Shown: positions 22,321 through 30,178, numbered from the stretch's first letter. The stretch is 42,210 nt of DNA from Planctomycetaceae bacterium (GCA_947474065.1 CANJHD010000016.1:1-42210); one strand, 5' to 3'. Notes: a model not told the origin generated them from the sequence alone. Program-made: numbers and translations.

Positions 22321-23955
22321 CTACTTCACATCGCCGCGACCAGTGAAGACCGGCGAATCACCAATCGCCACCTGCTTCAAGAGCATGAAGCCGCCGTGCA
22401 ACGAAACCAGCGAGCCTCCGCCACCAAGCCGCTCCGGATAGATAAAGAGCACAGGACCTTCAAAGCGCCACGAACGGATCGGGCTGATTTTCCCAACGAA
22501 CTGCCGAACTGGCTTGCCATTTTCATCAAGCGCAACTTTTTTAGGCTTTGGTGCGGCACCAGTGGCAACGGCGGCGGCAGCAGCGGCTTCTGGATCCGTG
22601 TCCTCTGGTTCAAGCACTTCGATCCGGCGCAATACATCAAGTCCGTGTTCGTGACCGATCCAAAGATCTCCGTCAATAAACTCAATGGCTGTGACGTGCG
22701 GAGATCCATCTGGTTCGTAGCGTTCGACGGCGCCATCGTGTTTGATTTCAACACACTTGCCCACCGCAATACCGTCTGCGCCCTTCTCTTCCACGATGCG
22801 CGCTGATCCCCATGCGGCACTTCGCTCAGCACCCATGATGGTGGTGAGGTCAGTGGTCTTGTCAGTAATCGCTGGTTCACCACCAATGCGCCACAACCAG
22901 AATCCTTCGCGTCCGCCGGCAAGCACACGCCGACCGTCGGTCACGGCAACTTCAAGCAGACCGGGTTGGCGTTCAACGTTATAGAAGGTGTCGCCGATGC
23001 GGCGATCCTCTGTGAGATGGCGATACATGGCACGCCCAAAACTACCCGCCACCGCGTAATGGTTGGGGCGAATGATGTCGATATCACGACCGCCTTTAAG
23101 GGGGATCTCTTCCGAATCAACCAGTTTCAATCCATCAACGCGCCAAGTGAATAGGAACTTGTCAGTCACTGCAAAGAGGCGATCTCCACACATGCGGATT
23201 CGTCGCACACGCGCTGGAATTGCTGCTTGATCGGTTTCAGCAAAGGTCGCGGTCATTATGCCAACTGAAGCGCCGTTCTGGCCCTGCAGCAGAAATGCGA
23301 AGCCTCCCGGCGTACCGACACCAGACGGCATGGGAACAAGCGAACTTGCCGCGCCGAAGTAGCGCCCATCTTCAACAGCGACGATCTTTCTTCCCGTGCA
23401 TGTCACCAGACCCGCAGTTGATGCCACGATATGCGTTGGCGACTGACCCTCAAGGAATCGTTTGCGGTCACTGATACGCACAACGCCACCTTTGCCGCTG
23501 ACATAAATCTCATCGCCAACACGTGAGACCAAGCGCGGCTCGATGCCTAGTTCCTCAGCGCTCATAGCAGAGACGCGCTTCGGCTCAGAGTTGTTAGAAA
23601 CGTCAAAGGTAATGACCGATGTGAGATCAGAGATCGCCCACGCGGAATCGCCAGCGACTGCAAGATCAACAAGCGACCCGCCTTCACCAAAGACCACGCC
23701 TTCCGCGCGACCGAGTTCGCGTCCGTTGGTGGTATCGATGGTAAGTAACTCATTACCGAATGTCTGGAACCAGCGCCCGTTGTCGACCACCGTGGCGTGG
23801 TGCGTTCCGCCGGCGTGCTGCTGGATCCGCAGTTCCTTATCGCGGCGATCGGTGCGGTCCTCATTTATATATTGAGGAGTGCACGAAGACAGCACGGCCG
23901 CGAGACCAACGGTCACAAGGGCGATGAGTGCGGAACGCGCGGGAAGTGAGCGCAT
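22321..23955 (-). CDS. Lipoprotein with beta-propeller-like repeats, function unknown
   Basis: This 544-residue protein has a lipoprotein signal: MRSLPARSALIALVTVGLAA then VLSSC (Cys25). The body is beta-rich, with repeated short hydrophobic strands followed by turn residues, for example GNELLTIDTTNGRELG, SAWAISDLTSVITFDVS, DEIYVSGKGGVVRIS and DLWIGHEHGLDVLRRI. This is the look of a WD/PQQ-type propeller of about seven blades. A charged, Ala-rich stretch (about residues 445-480) interrupts the last part. No enzyme motif is seen; a scaffold or binding role at the envelope is plausible. I place the start at ATG 23955, where the signal peptide begins, not at the longer frame opening at 24150 inside the divergent gene. 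Confidence 0.72.
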   Translation of the reverse strand: MRSLPARSALIALVTVGLAAVLSSCTPQYINEDRTDRRDKELRIQQHAGGTHHATVVDNGRWFQTFGNELLTIDTTNGRELGRAEGVVFGEGGSLVDLAVAGDSAWAISDLTSVITFDVSNNSEPKRVSAMSAEELGIEPRLVSRVGDEIYVSGKGGVVRISDRKRFLEGQSPTHIVASTAGLVTCTGRKIVAVEDGRYFGAASSLVPMPSGVGTPGGFAFLLQGQNGASVGIMTATFAETDQAAIPARVRRIRMCGDRLFAVTDKFLFTWRVDGLKLVDSEEIPLKGGRDIDIIRPNHYAVAGSFGRAMYRHLTEDRRIGDTFYNVERQPGLLEVAVTDGRRVLAGGREGFWLWRIGGEPAITDKTTDLTTIMGAERSAAWGSARIVEEKGADGIAVGKCVEIKHDGAVERYEPDGSPHVTAIEFIDGDLWIGHEHGLDVLRRIEVLEPEDTDPEAAAAAAVATGAAPKPKKVALDENGKPVRQFVGKISPIRSWRFEGPVLFIYPERLGGGGSLVSLHGGFMLLKQVAIGDSPVFTGRGDVK

Positions 23956-23961
23956 GCGAGC

Positions 23962-23967
23962 AGCGTA
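23962..23967 (-). promoter_or_regulatory. -10-like TACGCT six bases before the propeller lipoprotein
   Basis: On the minus strand TACGCT is followed by GCTCGC and the ATG at 23955. Its -35 region would fall inside the coding sequence of the divergent gene starting at 23992. Confidence 0.45.
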
Positions 23968-23978
23968 TCCGGATGTGA

Positions 23979-23984
23979 TAGTTT
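23979..23984 (+). promoter_or_regulatory. -10-like TAGTTT seven bases before the TPR gene
   Basis: TAGTTT, then GCCGCGG, then the ATG at 23992. Only 11 bases separate this box from the opposing box at 23962-23967. Confidence 0.45.
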
Positions 23985-23991
23985 GCCGCGG

Positions 23992-24330
23992 ATGCAACCT
24001 GGGCCAAACGACCCCGCCACCACGCCGCGCCTTGCGCAGTTGTTGAAACTGCACGCCTCGGAGCCTGCCGACCCGTTCTGTATGTACGGCATTGCGCAGG
24101 AACATGCCCGCGCGGGGCGGCATCTTGAGGCGCTCGGCTGGTACGACCAAACCATCGCCGCCGACTCAGGATATTGCTACGCCTACTACCACAAGGCGCG
24201 ATCATTAGAAGACCTCGAACGCATTGATGAAGCATGCGAGGTTCTGCGCGCCGGTTTAGAAGCGGCCAAACGCGCGGCGGATAGTCACGCGCTCGCTGAG
24301 ATTCGCGGATATCTCGACCAACTCACCTAA
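23992..24330 (+). CDS. Small TPR protein
   Basis: This 112-residue protein has about two tetratricopeptide repeats: DPFCMYGIAQEHARAGRHLE and ALGWYDQTIAADSGYCYAYY, then HKARSLEDLERIDEACEVL. The TPR consensus (W/F-x2-L/I-G/A-x2-Y-x8-A-x3-F/Y-x2-A) is recognisable. Such proteins mediate protein contacts. It lies 14 bases upstream of recX and opens a five-gene plus-strand unit ending with cdsA. I choose ATG 23992 over a TTG at 23983 because a TAGTTT box lies at the fitting distance. Confidence 0.75.
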   Translation: MQPGPNDPATTPRLAQLLKLHASEPADPFCMYGIAQEHARAGRHLEALGWYDQTIAADSGYCYAYYHKARSLEDLERIDEACEVLRAGLEAAKRAADSHALAEIRGYLDQLT

Positions 24331-24344
24331 AGGACGAATACGCC

Positions 24345-24980
24345 ATGGCGAAGGTTCAACGTAAGAAGAAGGTTCCAATTGATGCACTGCGCGCATTGGC
24401 AGCAGACCCCAATCAAGTGGAAGTGCGGGTCGGCGGACGGACCGTTGCAACGATCGGTCGCCAGCGCGCCGAGGAACTTGGACTTGTAGAAGGCGGAGCG
24501 TGGACCCCGGCGTTGGCCGCGCGCGTTGACGCTGCAGCCGCGGAATCATTGGCCCGCGAAGCCGCACTTGCCTTCCTTGCCAAGCGCGCATGGAGTGCAG
24601 CCGCGCTTGAGGAGCGACTTGTAAAGGCCGGTCATGTTGCGCGTGCAGCACGGAGTGCGATACGCGCGTTGCTAGCCGATGGATGGCTTGACGACCACGC
24701 ATTTGCAACGGGCCGCGTGGAGCACCATCGCCGCCGCGGATCGCTTTCTGAGGAAGCGCTTTCCGAGCTCTTGCAAGCAGACGGCGTCGGTGAAAAAGAC
24801 GCTGCAGAAGTAGCCCGAACCGGCGCCGCCACTGAGAGCGAAGTGCGCCTTGAGGTTCGCCGCGCCAAGAAGGCCGGAGAAACTGCCAAGCGCGTGGCGG
24901 GCAAGCTGGCGCGGCGCGGATTCGACCCGGATACCATCCAAGATGCACTTGAGCACGCTGGATATGCGCTTGATGAATGA
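24345..24980 (+). CDS. recX: RecX-family regulator of RecA
   Basis: This 211-residue protein has a basic N-terminus (MAKVQRKKKV), then the three-helix repeats of RecX. They include ALAFLAKRAWSAAALEERLV (about 75-94), ALLADGWLDDHAFATGRVEH, and KRVAGKLARRGFDPDTIQDA near the end. RecX binds RecA filaments and limits their growth. recA is not in the window. AAAGGA lies ten bases before the ATG, a good ribosome-binding site. The stop overlaps the next gene as ATGA. Confidence 0.85.
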   Translation: MAKVQRKKKVPIDALRALAADPNQVEVRVGGRTVATIGRQRAEELGLVEGGAWTPALAARVDAAAAESLAREAALAFLAKRAWSAAALEERLVKAGHVARAARSAIRALLADGWLDDHAFATGRVEHHRRRGSLSEEALSELLQADGVGEKDAAEVARTGAATESEVRLEVRRAKKAGETAKRVAGKLARRGFDPDTIQDALEHAGYALDE

Positions 24981-25552
24981 GTTCTCCGATGCACCCCGCT
25001 AGAAACGCCCTCATCCTCTTTACCGCCACGCTGGTCGCCACTGGCTGCCAGAACCCGAGTGCCACGCTTACTCACGCGGGTGATGATCCGATTCCGGATC
25101 TTTCAGCGCCAGAGTTTGTGCCGATCGCGCGCGATGGTGGGCCGACGAACCTTGATGGCAAGGCGTTTGTTGCAAGTGCCCCGACTGCGCCGTCTGCCAC
25201 CACGCTTGATCGCTCCGCATGGACAGAGACCGCCGTGCATCAGCCGCGCGGCCAAGTTGAAGTGCAGCCAAAGTACTACACGCTGTTTGAAGGGTTCTCC
25301 AAGGACCCACGCGCGACCGGCGCCTATCCGACCACCGCCACTGCACTCGCAACTGGCGGCGAAAGCGGCACCGCAGTGCAAGACTTGGCTGCACAACCAG
25401 CGATCAGCATGTTCTGGTTGGCAACTACGCCGGGTCAAATCATCTTTATGCCGCCGTGGGTCACGGTGCAACGCGAACCGATCGATGGCATCGAATGGAT
25501 GCCGCCGAAGTCAACACCCGCGCCAGCCGCGCCACCCGCGCCAAAGGAATGA
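24977..25552 (+). CDS. Lipoprotein of unknown function
   Basis: This 191-residue protein has a lipoprotein signal ending LVATGC (Cys24). The mature part is largely Pro/Ala/Thr-rich at both ends, with a middle (about 95-170) holding RGQVEVQPKYYTLFEGFSKD and ATTPGQIIFMPPWV. No known fold is recognisable. It is coupled by four-base overlaps to recX before it and to the rhodanese gene after it. Confidence 0.7.
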   Translation: MSSPMHPARNALILFTATLVATGCQNPSATLTHAGDDPIPDLSAPEFVPIARDGGPTNLDGKAFVASAPTAPSATTLDRSAWTETAVHQPRGQVEVQPKYYTLFEGFSKDPRATGAYPTTATALATGGESGTAVQDLAAQPAISMFWLATTPGQIIFMPPWVTVQREPIDGIEWMPPKSTPAPAAPPAPKE

Positions 25553-25929
25553 CTGTGCAGACGCTTGACGATCGTGGACTTCCTGCGGGCTACCCTTTCA
25601 ATCCAGACTGGGAAATCACGCCACGTGAATTTGTTCGCCGCCGCGATGCGGGCGAGATCATCGTGCTCCTCGATTGCCGCACCGCTTCCGAGCGGGACCT
25701 CGCCTCCATTGACGGCGCCACGCATGTGCCGATGCACGAACTCAGCGCGCGGCTCGAGGGCCTGCGCTCGCACGAAGCCACGCCCGTAGTGGTTCACTGC
25801 CATCACGGCGCCCGGAGCCTGCAAGTGACGGCGGCCCTCCGCCAAGCGGGATTTGATGATGTCCGCAGCATGGCGGGCGGAATCCACCTGTGGTCGCTCG
25901 ACATCGACCCATCGGTTGCGGTCTACTGA
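25549..25929 (+). CDS. Single-domain rhodanese (sulfurtransferase-like)
   Basis: This 126-residue protein has the rhodanese pattern EITPREFVRRRDAGEIIVLL then DCRTASERDLASIDGATHVP, and the active loop VVHCHHGARSLQV with Cys84. MAGGIHLWS near the end is the typical final motif. Such proteins carry sulfur as a persulfide on the loop cysteine. The six-residue loop CHHGAR is of the length used by sulfurtransferases. It starts at ATG 25549, overlapping the preceding stop. Confidence 0.92.
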   Translation: MTVQTLDDRGLPAGYPFNPDWEITPREFVRRRDAGEIIVLLDCRTASERDLASIDGATHVPMHELSARLEGLRSHEATPVVVHCHHGARSLQVTAALRQAGFDDVRSMAGGIHLWSLDIDPSVAVY

Positions 25930-25933
25930 CGCC

Positions 25934-26827
25934 GTGCTCCGCCAACGACTCGTCACCGGAATTCTTCTGATCGTCGGACTCATTGTTGTTCTGTGGGGCG
26001 ACGATCGTCTGTCTGATGCGCTCCGCCAGTCTGATGGCATTCGAAACATGATCGGTACATCTGACGGTGTGCTGCTCATGGCGCTTGCCATATTCGCACT
26101 GGCACCACTGCTCGCGCGCGAGCTGGCGTCGATGCTCCGCGGCGCGGGGATTGCGGCACCAACGGCGCTCACCGTGCTTGCTGCAGTGAGTGGCGTTATC
26201 GCGGTGCGGATGGCGCCGACCTTTGATTCGGGAGTCACTGCAGTTGCGGTGACGCTCACGGCGCTGTGGGCGGTGCTCTCGTGCGCCATCATCGTGCATA
26301 GTCGCGGCGCGCAGATTGCTGGCGTTGTGGCTGCAACGGGAGGCACGCTCCTGTCATTTTCGTACATCGGCGTGTTGCTCGGCGCGTGGCTCTTAGTGCG
26401 CTGCCAAGTTGGACCGTGGGTGCTTGTGGGTGCGGTGCTCACTGTGAAGGCCAGCGACATCGGCGCATACTTCACGGGCATGTCCATTGGCAGGCACAAG
26501 TTGATTCCGTGGCTCAGTCCTGCCAAGAGTTGGGAAGGGCTGTTCGGCGGAATTGTGTTCGCCGCCGTCGTTGGAGGATTGCTCAGTTGGTGGAGCGACG
26601 CGCTTCCCGACCCGCGCGACCATGTTCCGGTGCTCCTTGGCGCTGCCACGGGAGCGGTGCTCGGCGTGGTGGGAACCTTCGGCGATCTTGTGGAAAGCCT
26701 TCTGAAACGCAGCGCAGGAGTGAAGGATTCCGGACAAGTGCTCCCAGGTATGGGGGGCGTGTTCGACGTACTTGACAGCCCCCTGCTTGCTGGCCCGGTG
26801 GTTTGGTGGGCGCTGCATCTGCGCTGA
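25934..26827 (+). CDS. cdsA: Phosphatidate cytidylyltransferase (CDP-diacylglycerol synthase)
   Basis: This 297-residue membrane protein has eight or so hydrophobic segments from residue 5 onward. The C-terminal signature SLLKRSAGVKDSGQVLPGMG then GVFDVLDS matches CdsA (K-R-x4-K-D-x-G-x2-L-P-G). However, the usual H-G-G reads M-G-G and the usual D-R-(L/M)-D reads D-V-L-D. KASDIGAYFTG and SPAKSWEGLFGG are also typical of the family. The enzyme makes CDP-diacylglycerol from phosphatidate and CTP for phospholipid synthesis. The start is a GTG four bases after the rhodanese stop. Confidence 0.9.
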   Translation: MLRQRLVTGILLIVGLIVVLWGDDRLSDALRQSDGIRNMIGTSDGVLLMALAIFALAPLLARELASMLRGAGIAAPTALTVLAAVSGVIAVRMAPTFDSGVTAVAVTLTALWAVLSCAIIVHSRGAQIAGVVAATGGTLLSFSYIGVLLGAWLLVRCQVGPWVLVGAVLTVKASDIGAYFTGMSIGRHKLIPWLSPAKSWEGLFGGIVFAAVVGGLLSWWSDALPDPRDHVPVLLGAATGAVLGVVGTFGDLVESLLKRSAGVKDSGQVLPGMGGVFDVLDSPLLAGPVVWWALHLR

Positions 26828-26865
26828 AATACCGGGGAATCTTCCGTGTGCACCGCAGAACCATG

Positions 26866-26871
26866 TACGAT
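26866..26871 (+). promoter_or_regulatory. Possible -10 (TACGAT) before the zinc-ribbon gene
   Basis: TACGAT lies 32 bases before the ATG at 26904. The leader would be about 26 bases, C/G-rich and without a ribosome-binding site. No good -35 is visible, so support is weak. Confidence 0.3.
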
Positions 26872-26903
26872 GCGCCCCCCGCGCCCGGCGCGGCACCCAC
26901 CCT

Positions 26904-27704
26904 ATGAGCCTCATTGCCCACCTCCGCGCGCTCCACACCGTCGACAGCCAAGTCCGCGGAATCAAAACTCGATTCGAGAATGCAGAGGACGCCCTCAAGC
27001 GCAACCAGACGCAACTTGAGGTGGTCTCCGGGAAGCGACGTGACCTTGAAGGGCAGTCCCGCCAAGTACAGGCGATGATTTCCAACCTTGAACTTGAAGA
27101 CAGCACCTTCAAAGAGCGCCTTGAGACCCTCCGTACGGAACTGAATACGTCTTCGAACACCAAGATCTACAACGCGTTGCGAGACGAGTTGAAAGTGGTC
27201 GAAGGCAAGCGCGACGAACTCGCGGAGCGGATCTTGGCGCAGATGGAGAACCTTGAGAAGTTAAAGAAGGAACTCGCCACCACCGACACCCCGTCACAGG
27301 ATCGCACGCGCTTGCGCGATATGGCTCAGGCCACCCTCGCTGAAGCGAAGTCCGAGCTCGGCGGTCGGTTAGCTGAACTTGAAGTGCAGCGCGGCCGCGC
27401 GGCTGAACTCTTGAAGGAAGATGTCCGCGAGGCGTTTGACGAAGCAGCAGACCGCAACGACGGTGAAGCACTCGCCGAAGTCACCATCGTCAGCCTGCGG
27501 CACCGCGAATTCGCGTGCGGCGGTTGCAATGCCGAACTTCCGCTCGATGCCTACAGCCGCGTTGCGGCGCAGGCCGATCAGTTGGTGACTTGCATGACCT
27601 GCGGGCGAATCCTCTATATGGATCAGATTCCTGAGCGCCCAGGCGCAAAGAAGACCAAAGCCGCAGCAAAGGAAGCTGCGCTTGACCCCGATCAACTCGG
27701 CTGA
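26904..27704 (+). CDS. Coiled-coil C4 zinc-ribbon protein (zf-RING_7 type)
   Basis: This 266-residue protein is a long antiparallel coiled coil (about 1-180; LIAHLRALHTVDSQVRGIKT, ALRDELKVVEGKRDELAERI) followed by a zinc ribbon. The ribbon has Cys205-x2-Cys208 (FACGGCN) and Cys230-x2-Cys233 (CMTCGR). This is the layout of the CT398/HP0958-like family of nucleic-acid or protein binding chaperones. HP0958 of Helicobacter acts on flagellin mRNA and RpoN. A 30-residue Lys/Ala tail follows the ribbon. The start is at ATG 26904, where the family's usual N-terminus (MSLIAHLRALHTVD) begins. Confidence 0.85.
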   Translation: MSLIAHLRALHTVDSQVRGIKTRFENAEDALKRNQTQLEVVSGKRRDLEGQSRQVQAMISNLELEDSTFKERLETLRTELNTSSNTKIYNALRDELKVVEGKRDELAERILAQMENLEKLKKELATTDTPSQDRTRLRDMAQATLAEAKSELGGRLAELEVQRGRAAELLKEDVREAFDEAADRNDGEALAEVTIVSLRHREFACGGCNAELPLDAYSRVAAQADQLVTCMTCGRILYMDQIPERPGAKKTKAAAKEAALDPDQLG

Positions 27705-27757
27705 TGATGCTGCTGATTGCGGGTTGTTGAAAAATTGAGCGTCTTGGTCATCTGAAC

Positions 27758-28765
27758 ATGGAAGTTCGCATGAGTCTCACACACAATCGAATCAATGATG
27801 TTTCTGCTCGGGGGTCCGCCGATCGCGCGGCTCTGCCGGTAACGCCAGCGCAACACGCCGAACGAGCGAATGCTGCAATGCAGGCGCAACGCCTGCGCGA
27901 CCTTTGGTGCCAATCACGCGACCGAGCACGAACTGCGCCCGTTGGCTCACCGGCATTCGCGCGAGTTGCCGATCTTGCTGCCTCGTTTGCAGCAATGGCG
28001 GTTCGAGCGGACCAGCCCGCACAAGCAAGGGTTGTTGTTGGCGACGCGCTCACAACACTTCGCGCGGCCTGCTTGGCTGAAGACAAAGATGCGGCACGTC
28101 ACTTGGCGTTCGCGCGGACACTTGAACTTGCAGCCGCGTATGAAGTAGCGGGCGGCGACGCGCGCGCTGCGTTCGATGCATTGCGGGCTGCAATCACGAC
28201 CATCGGACCGTTCAGCGCGGCTCTGCGGGAACCCGCTACGGACCCGCTCATGCGCATGTCCATCGCCAACGGATTGATGCGCCCGATCACTACTGCAGCG
28301 CGCATGCTGAACGACGCTGAACAACGCGCCATGGCTTTCCGACAGGTATGGGAAGAATCGCGCGCATGGGCCAAGGCTGCCCGAGGCGCGAGCGACCATG
28401 CCGCTGCGATTGAGATGGCTGTAGTTGCTGCGTTCGAACTTGCCGTCGAGGAGCATGAGGATTCGGCAAGCGGGTGCCTTGAGCGCTGCGAACAGTTGCG
28501 TCGGCACATTGAATCACTGCAAAAACTGCGCGGGGACGATGCCGTTGTACGCACGCATCGCGCGGCGTTTGCGCGCCTTTCAGCGGACGCATGGCAACGC
28601 CTTGGCGACACTGCTGAGACAGAGCGCCTACTCAACGAAGCCGCTCGACACCTGAGCGAAGCTGCCACGAAGCCCGACGCCGATCAGCGCGAGTTGACCA
28701 AGCAGCGGGCTGCGCTGAGTGCGCAACGAGCGCGGCTAGCCGAGCAGTCAAGCGCGGCGGGCTGA
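27758..28765 (+). CDS. Alpha-helical protein of unknown function
   Basis: This 335-residue protein has no signal peptide and almost no predicted strand-like stretches. It is Ala-rich (for example AARHLAFARTLELAAAYEVA), with periodic Leu/Ala that suggests TPR-like or solenoid helix pairs, for instance RLSADAWQRLGDTAETERLL then NEAARHLSEAA near the end. I do not recognise the family. Codon use and GC match the neighbours, so it looks like a real resident gene. An alternative start is ATG 27770. It precedes pyrD by 19 bases. Confidence 0.7.
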   Translation: MEVRMSLTHNRINDVSARGSADRAALPVTPAQHAERANAAMQAQRLRDLWCQSRDRARTAPVGSPAFARVADLAASFAAMAVRADQPAQARVVVGDALTTLRAACLAEDKDAARHLAFARTLELAAAYEVAGGDARAAFDALRAAITTIGPFSAALREPATDPLMRMSIANGLMRPITTAARMLNDAEQRAMAFRQVWEESRAWAKAARGASDHAAAIEMAVVAAFELAVEEHEDSASGCLERCEQLRRHIESLQKLRGDDAVVRTHRAAFARLSADAWQRLGDTAETERLLNEAARHLSEAATKPDADQRELTKQRAALSAQRARLAEQSSAAG

Positions 28766-28771
28766 TTTCCG

Positions 28772-28777
28772 TAGACT
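28772..28777 (+). promoter_or_regulatory. -10-like TAGACT seven bases before pyrD
   Basis: TAGACT, then TGCGCTC, then the ATG at 28785, in the 19-base gap after the preceding gene. It suggests that pyrD can be transcribed separately and leaderless. Confidence 0.5.
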
Positions 28778-28784
28778 TGCGCTC

Positions 28785-29717
28785 ATGGCAGCACCTGACG
28801 CCTGCATTCGAACCCGTCTTGCTGGCGTGGAGCTGGCGTCGCCGATTGTGGCGGCGGCTGGCACGTGCGGCTATGTCGATGAGTTAGCCGACGCGTTCGA
28901 CCTTCGCTGGTTGGGCGCGGTAACAACCAAGAGCATCACACCGGAAGAACGCGCGGGAAACGACCCATGGCGCATCATTGACGTTCCGGGCGGAATGATG
29001 AATGCGATTGGCCTTGCGAATGTTGGGCTCGGAAGATTTCTTGCCGAGAAGGTTCCGCACGCTGCGGGAGTCCCCTGCCCTGTGTTTGGTTCTGTGGCCG
29101 GCCACTCGGTAGCGGACTATGTTCGCGTGGCGGCTGCGTTCGATGCAAACACTGCATTCCCGATCATTGAGTTGAATGTGAGTTGTCCGAACACTGCCAC
29201 CGGTCTGCAATTTGGTGATGACCCAGCTGCGTTGAAATCATTACTTGCCGAAGTACGCCCGGTGGTGAAGCGTGCCAAGTTGTTTGTAAAGGTCAGTCCG
29301 AATGCGGATGTAGTGAAACTCTCCGGCGCCGCAGTGGACGCGGGCGCGGACGGCCTGACGCTTGTGAACACAGTGACGGCCATGAGTATTGATGTGCACA
29401 CGCGCCGTCCGCGCTTGTCACGCGGCCGCGGGGGTCTCAGCGGGCCGGCGATCCACCCGATTGCGGTGCGAATGGTGCATGATGTTTATCGCGCGGTGGC
29501 CAAGCCTGCCGGCGTACCGATCATCGGTCTCGGCGGCGTCTTGCGCTGGGAAGACGCGGCAGAATTCATACTGGTGGGCGCCAGCGCGGTGGGTGTTGGC
29601 ACTGCGCTCTTTGTGGATCCACGAATTCCGGTAGCACTGGCAAAGGGCCTTGCGCGTTGGGTGCGCGCACAAAAAGTGGCTTCACTCACAGACCTCGTTG
29701 GCGCTATGGAGGGCTGA
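28785..29717 (+). CDS. pyrD: Dihydroorotate dehydrogenase, class 1
   Basis: This 310-residue FMN enzyme oxidises dihydroorotate to orotate. Landmarks are SPIVAAAGTCGYV (about 19-31), TTKSITPEERAGND, ELNVSCPNT (the catalytic-base Cys of class 1), FVKVSPN, LVNTV, GGLSGPAIHPIAVRMV and IIGLGGVLRWEDAAEFI near the end. The length and the absence of an N-terminal membrane helix indicate soluble class 1. The 1B form normally pairs with a PyrK electron-transfer subunit; none is adjacent here. pyrF is 15 kb away on the other strand, so pyrimidine genes are scattered. One base separates the stop from the next gene. Confidence 0.93.
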   Translation: MAAPDACIRTRLAGVELASPIVAAAGTCGYVDELADAFDLRWLGAVTTKSITPEERAGNDPWRIIDVPGGMMNAIGLANVGLGRFLAEKVPHAAGVPCPVFGSVAGHSVADYVRVAAAFDANTAFPIIELNVSCPNTATGLQFGDDPAALKSLLAEVRPVVKRAKLFVKVSPNADVVKLSGAAVDAGADGLTLVNTVTAMSIDVHTRRPRLSRGRGGLSGPAIHPIAVRMVHDVYRAVAKPAGVPIIGLGGVLRWEDAAEFILVGASAVGVGTALFVDPRIPVALAKGLARWVRAQKVASLTDLVGAMEG

Positions 29718-29718
29718 C

Positions 29719-30141
29719 ATGGTGCACAAAGAACGCGAGCGGTTCGACGCATTGTTCGAAGATGTACTGAGTGCACTGCCGCCTGCGTTGCACACCATGC
29801 TTGAAGAAGTTCCGGTGGTCTTAGAAGATCACCCAACGCCTGGACTACTTGAAGAGTTAGGAATTGACCCCGCAGACCGCGCGAGTGTGTGCGGGTTGCA
29901 CAGCGGCACACCACTCACCGAACGAAGCGTGGAGCACGGCGCCCTCCCGGATGTGATCACACTCTTCCGCGAAGGAATTGTGGACGAAGCCGGTGGATGG
30001 GAACCATGGACGGACGAGGACGGCACGCAACTTGGTGGACCAGAACACGTCCACCGCGAAATCCGAATCACCCTGCTCCACGAAATCGGCCACCACTTCG
30101 GCCTCGAAGAAGACGACTTAGACCGCCTCGGATATGCGTAA
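29719..30141 (+). CDS. Small zincin-like metallopeptidase (PF06262 type)
   Basis: This 140-residue protein ends with the family's hallmark TLLHEIGHHFGLEEDDLDRL then GY, giving the zinc motif His121-Glu122-x2-His125 and the trailing acidic segment. Preceding parts (FEDVLSALPPALHTMLEEVP, LPDVITLFREGIVDE, EIRITLLHE) match the usual 'possible metallopeptidase' family, whose substrate is not known. The catalytic residues are intact. It lies one base after pyrD. The palindrome-rich interval begins 11 bases after its stop. Confidence 0.88.
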   Translation: MVHKERERFDALFEDVLSALPPALHTMLEEVPVVLEDHPTPGLLEELGIDPADRASVCGLHSGTPLTERSVEHGALPDVITLFREGIVDEAGGWEPWTDEDGTQLGGPEHVHREIRITLLHEIGHHFGLEEDDLDRLGYA

Positions 30142-30152
30142 ACGGAAGGCCC

Positions 30153-30178
30153 GCGTACGTGCATGCATGCACGTACGC
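30153..30178. repeat. Perfect 26-base palindrome of alternating purine-pyrimidine
   Basis: The half-site GCGTACGTGCATG (30153-30165) is followed immediately by its exact reverse complement, with no loop. Purine and pyrimidine alternate without a break from 30152 to 30182. The sequence can form a cruciform or left-handed DNA, and nests GCATGC and ATGCAT. It lies between convergent genes. Confidence 0.95.

Noticed and set aside
23956-24150. Longer N-terminus for the propeller lipoprotein (start 24150)
   Set aside because: It overlaps the divergent TPR gene, and the lipoprotein signal begins at 23955.
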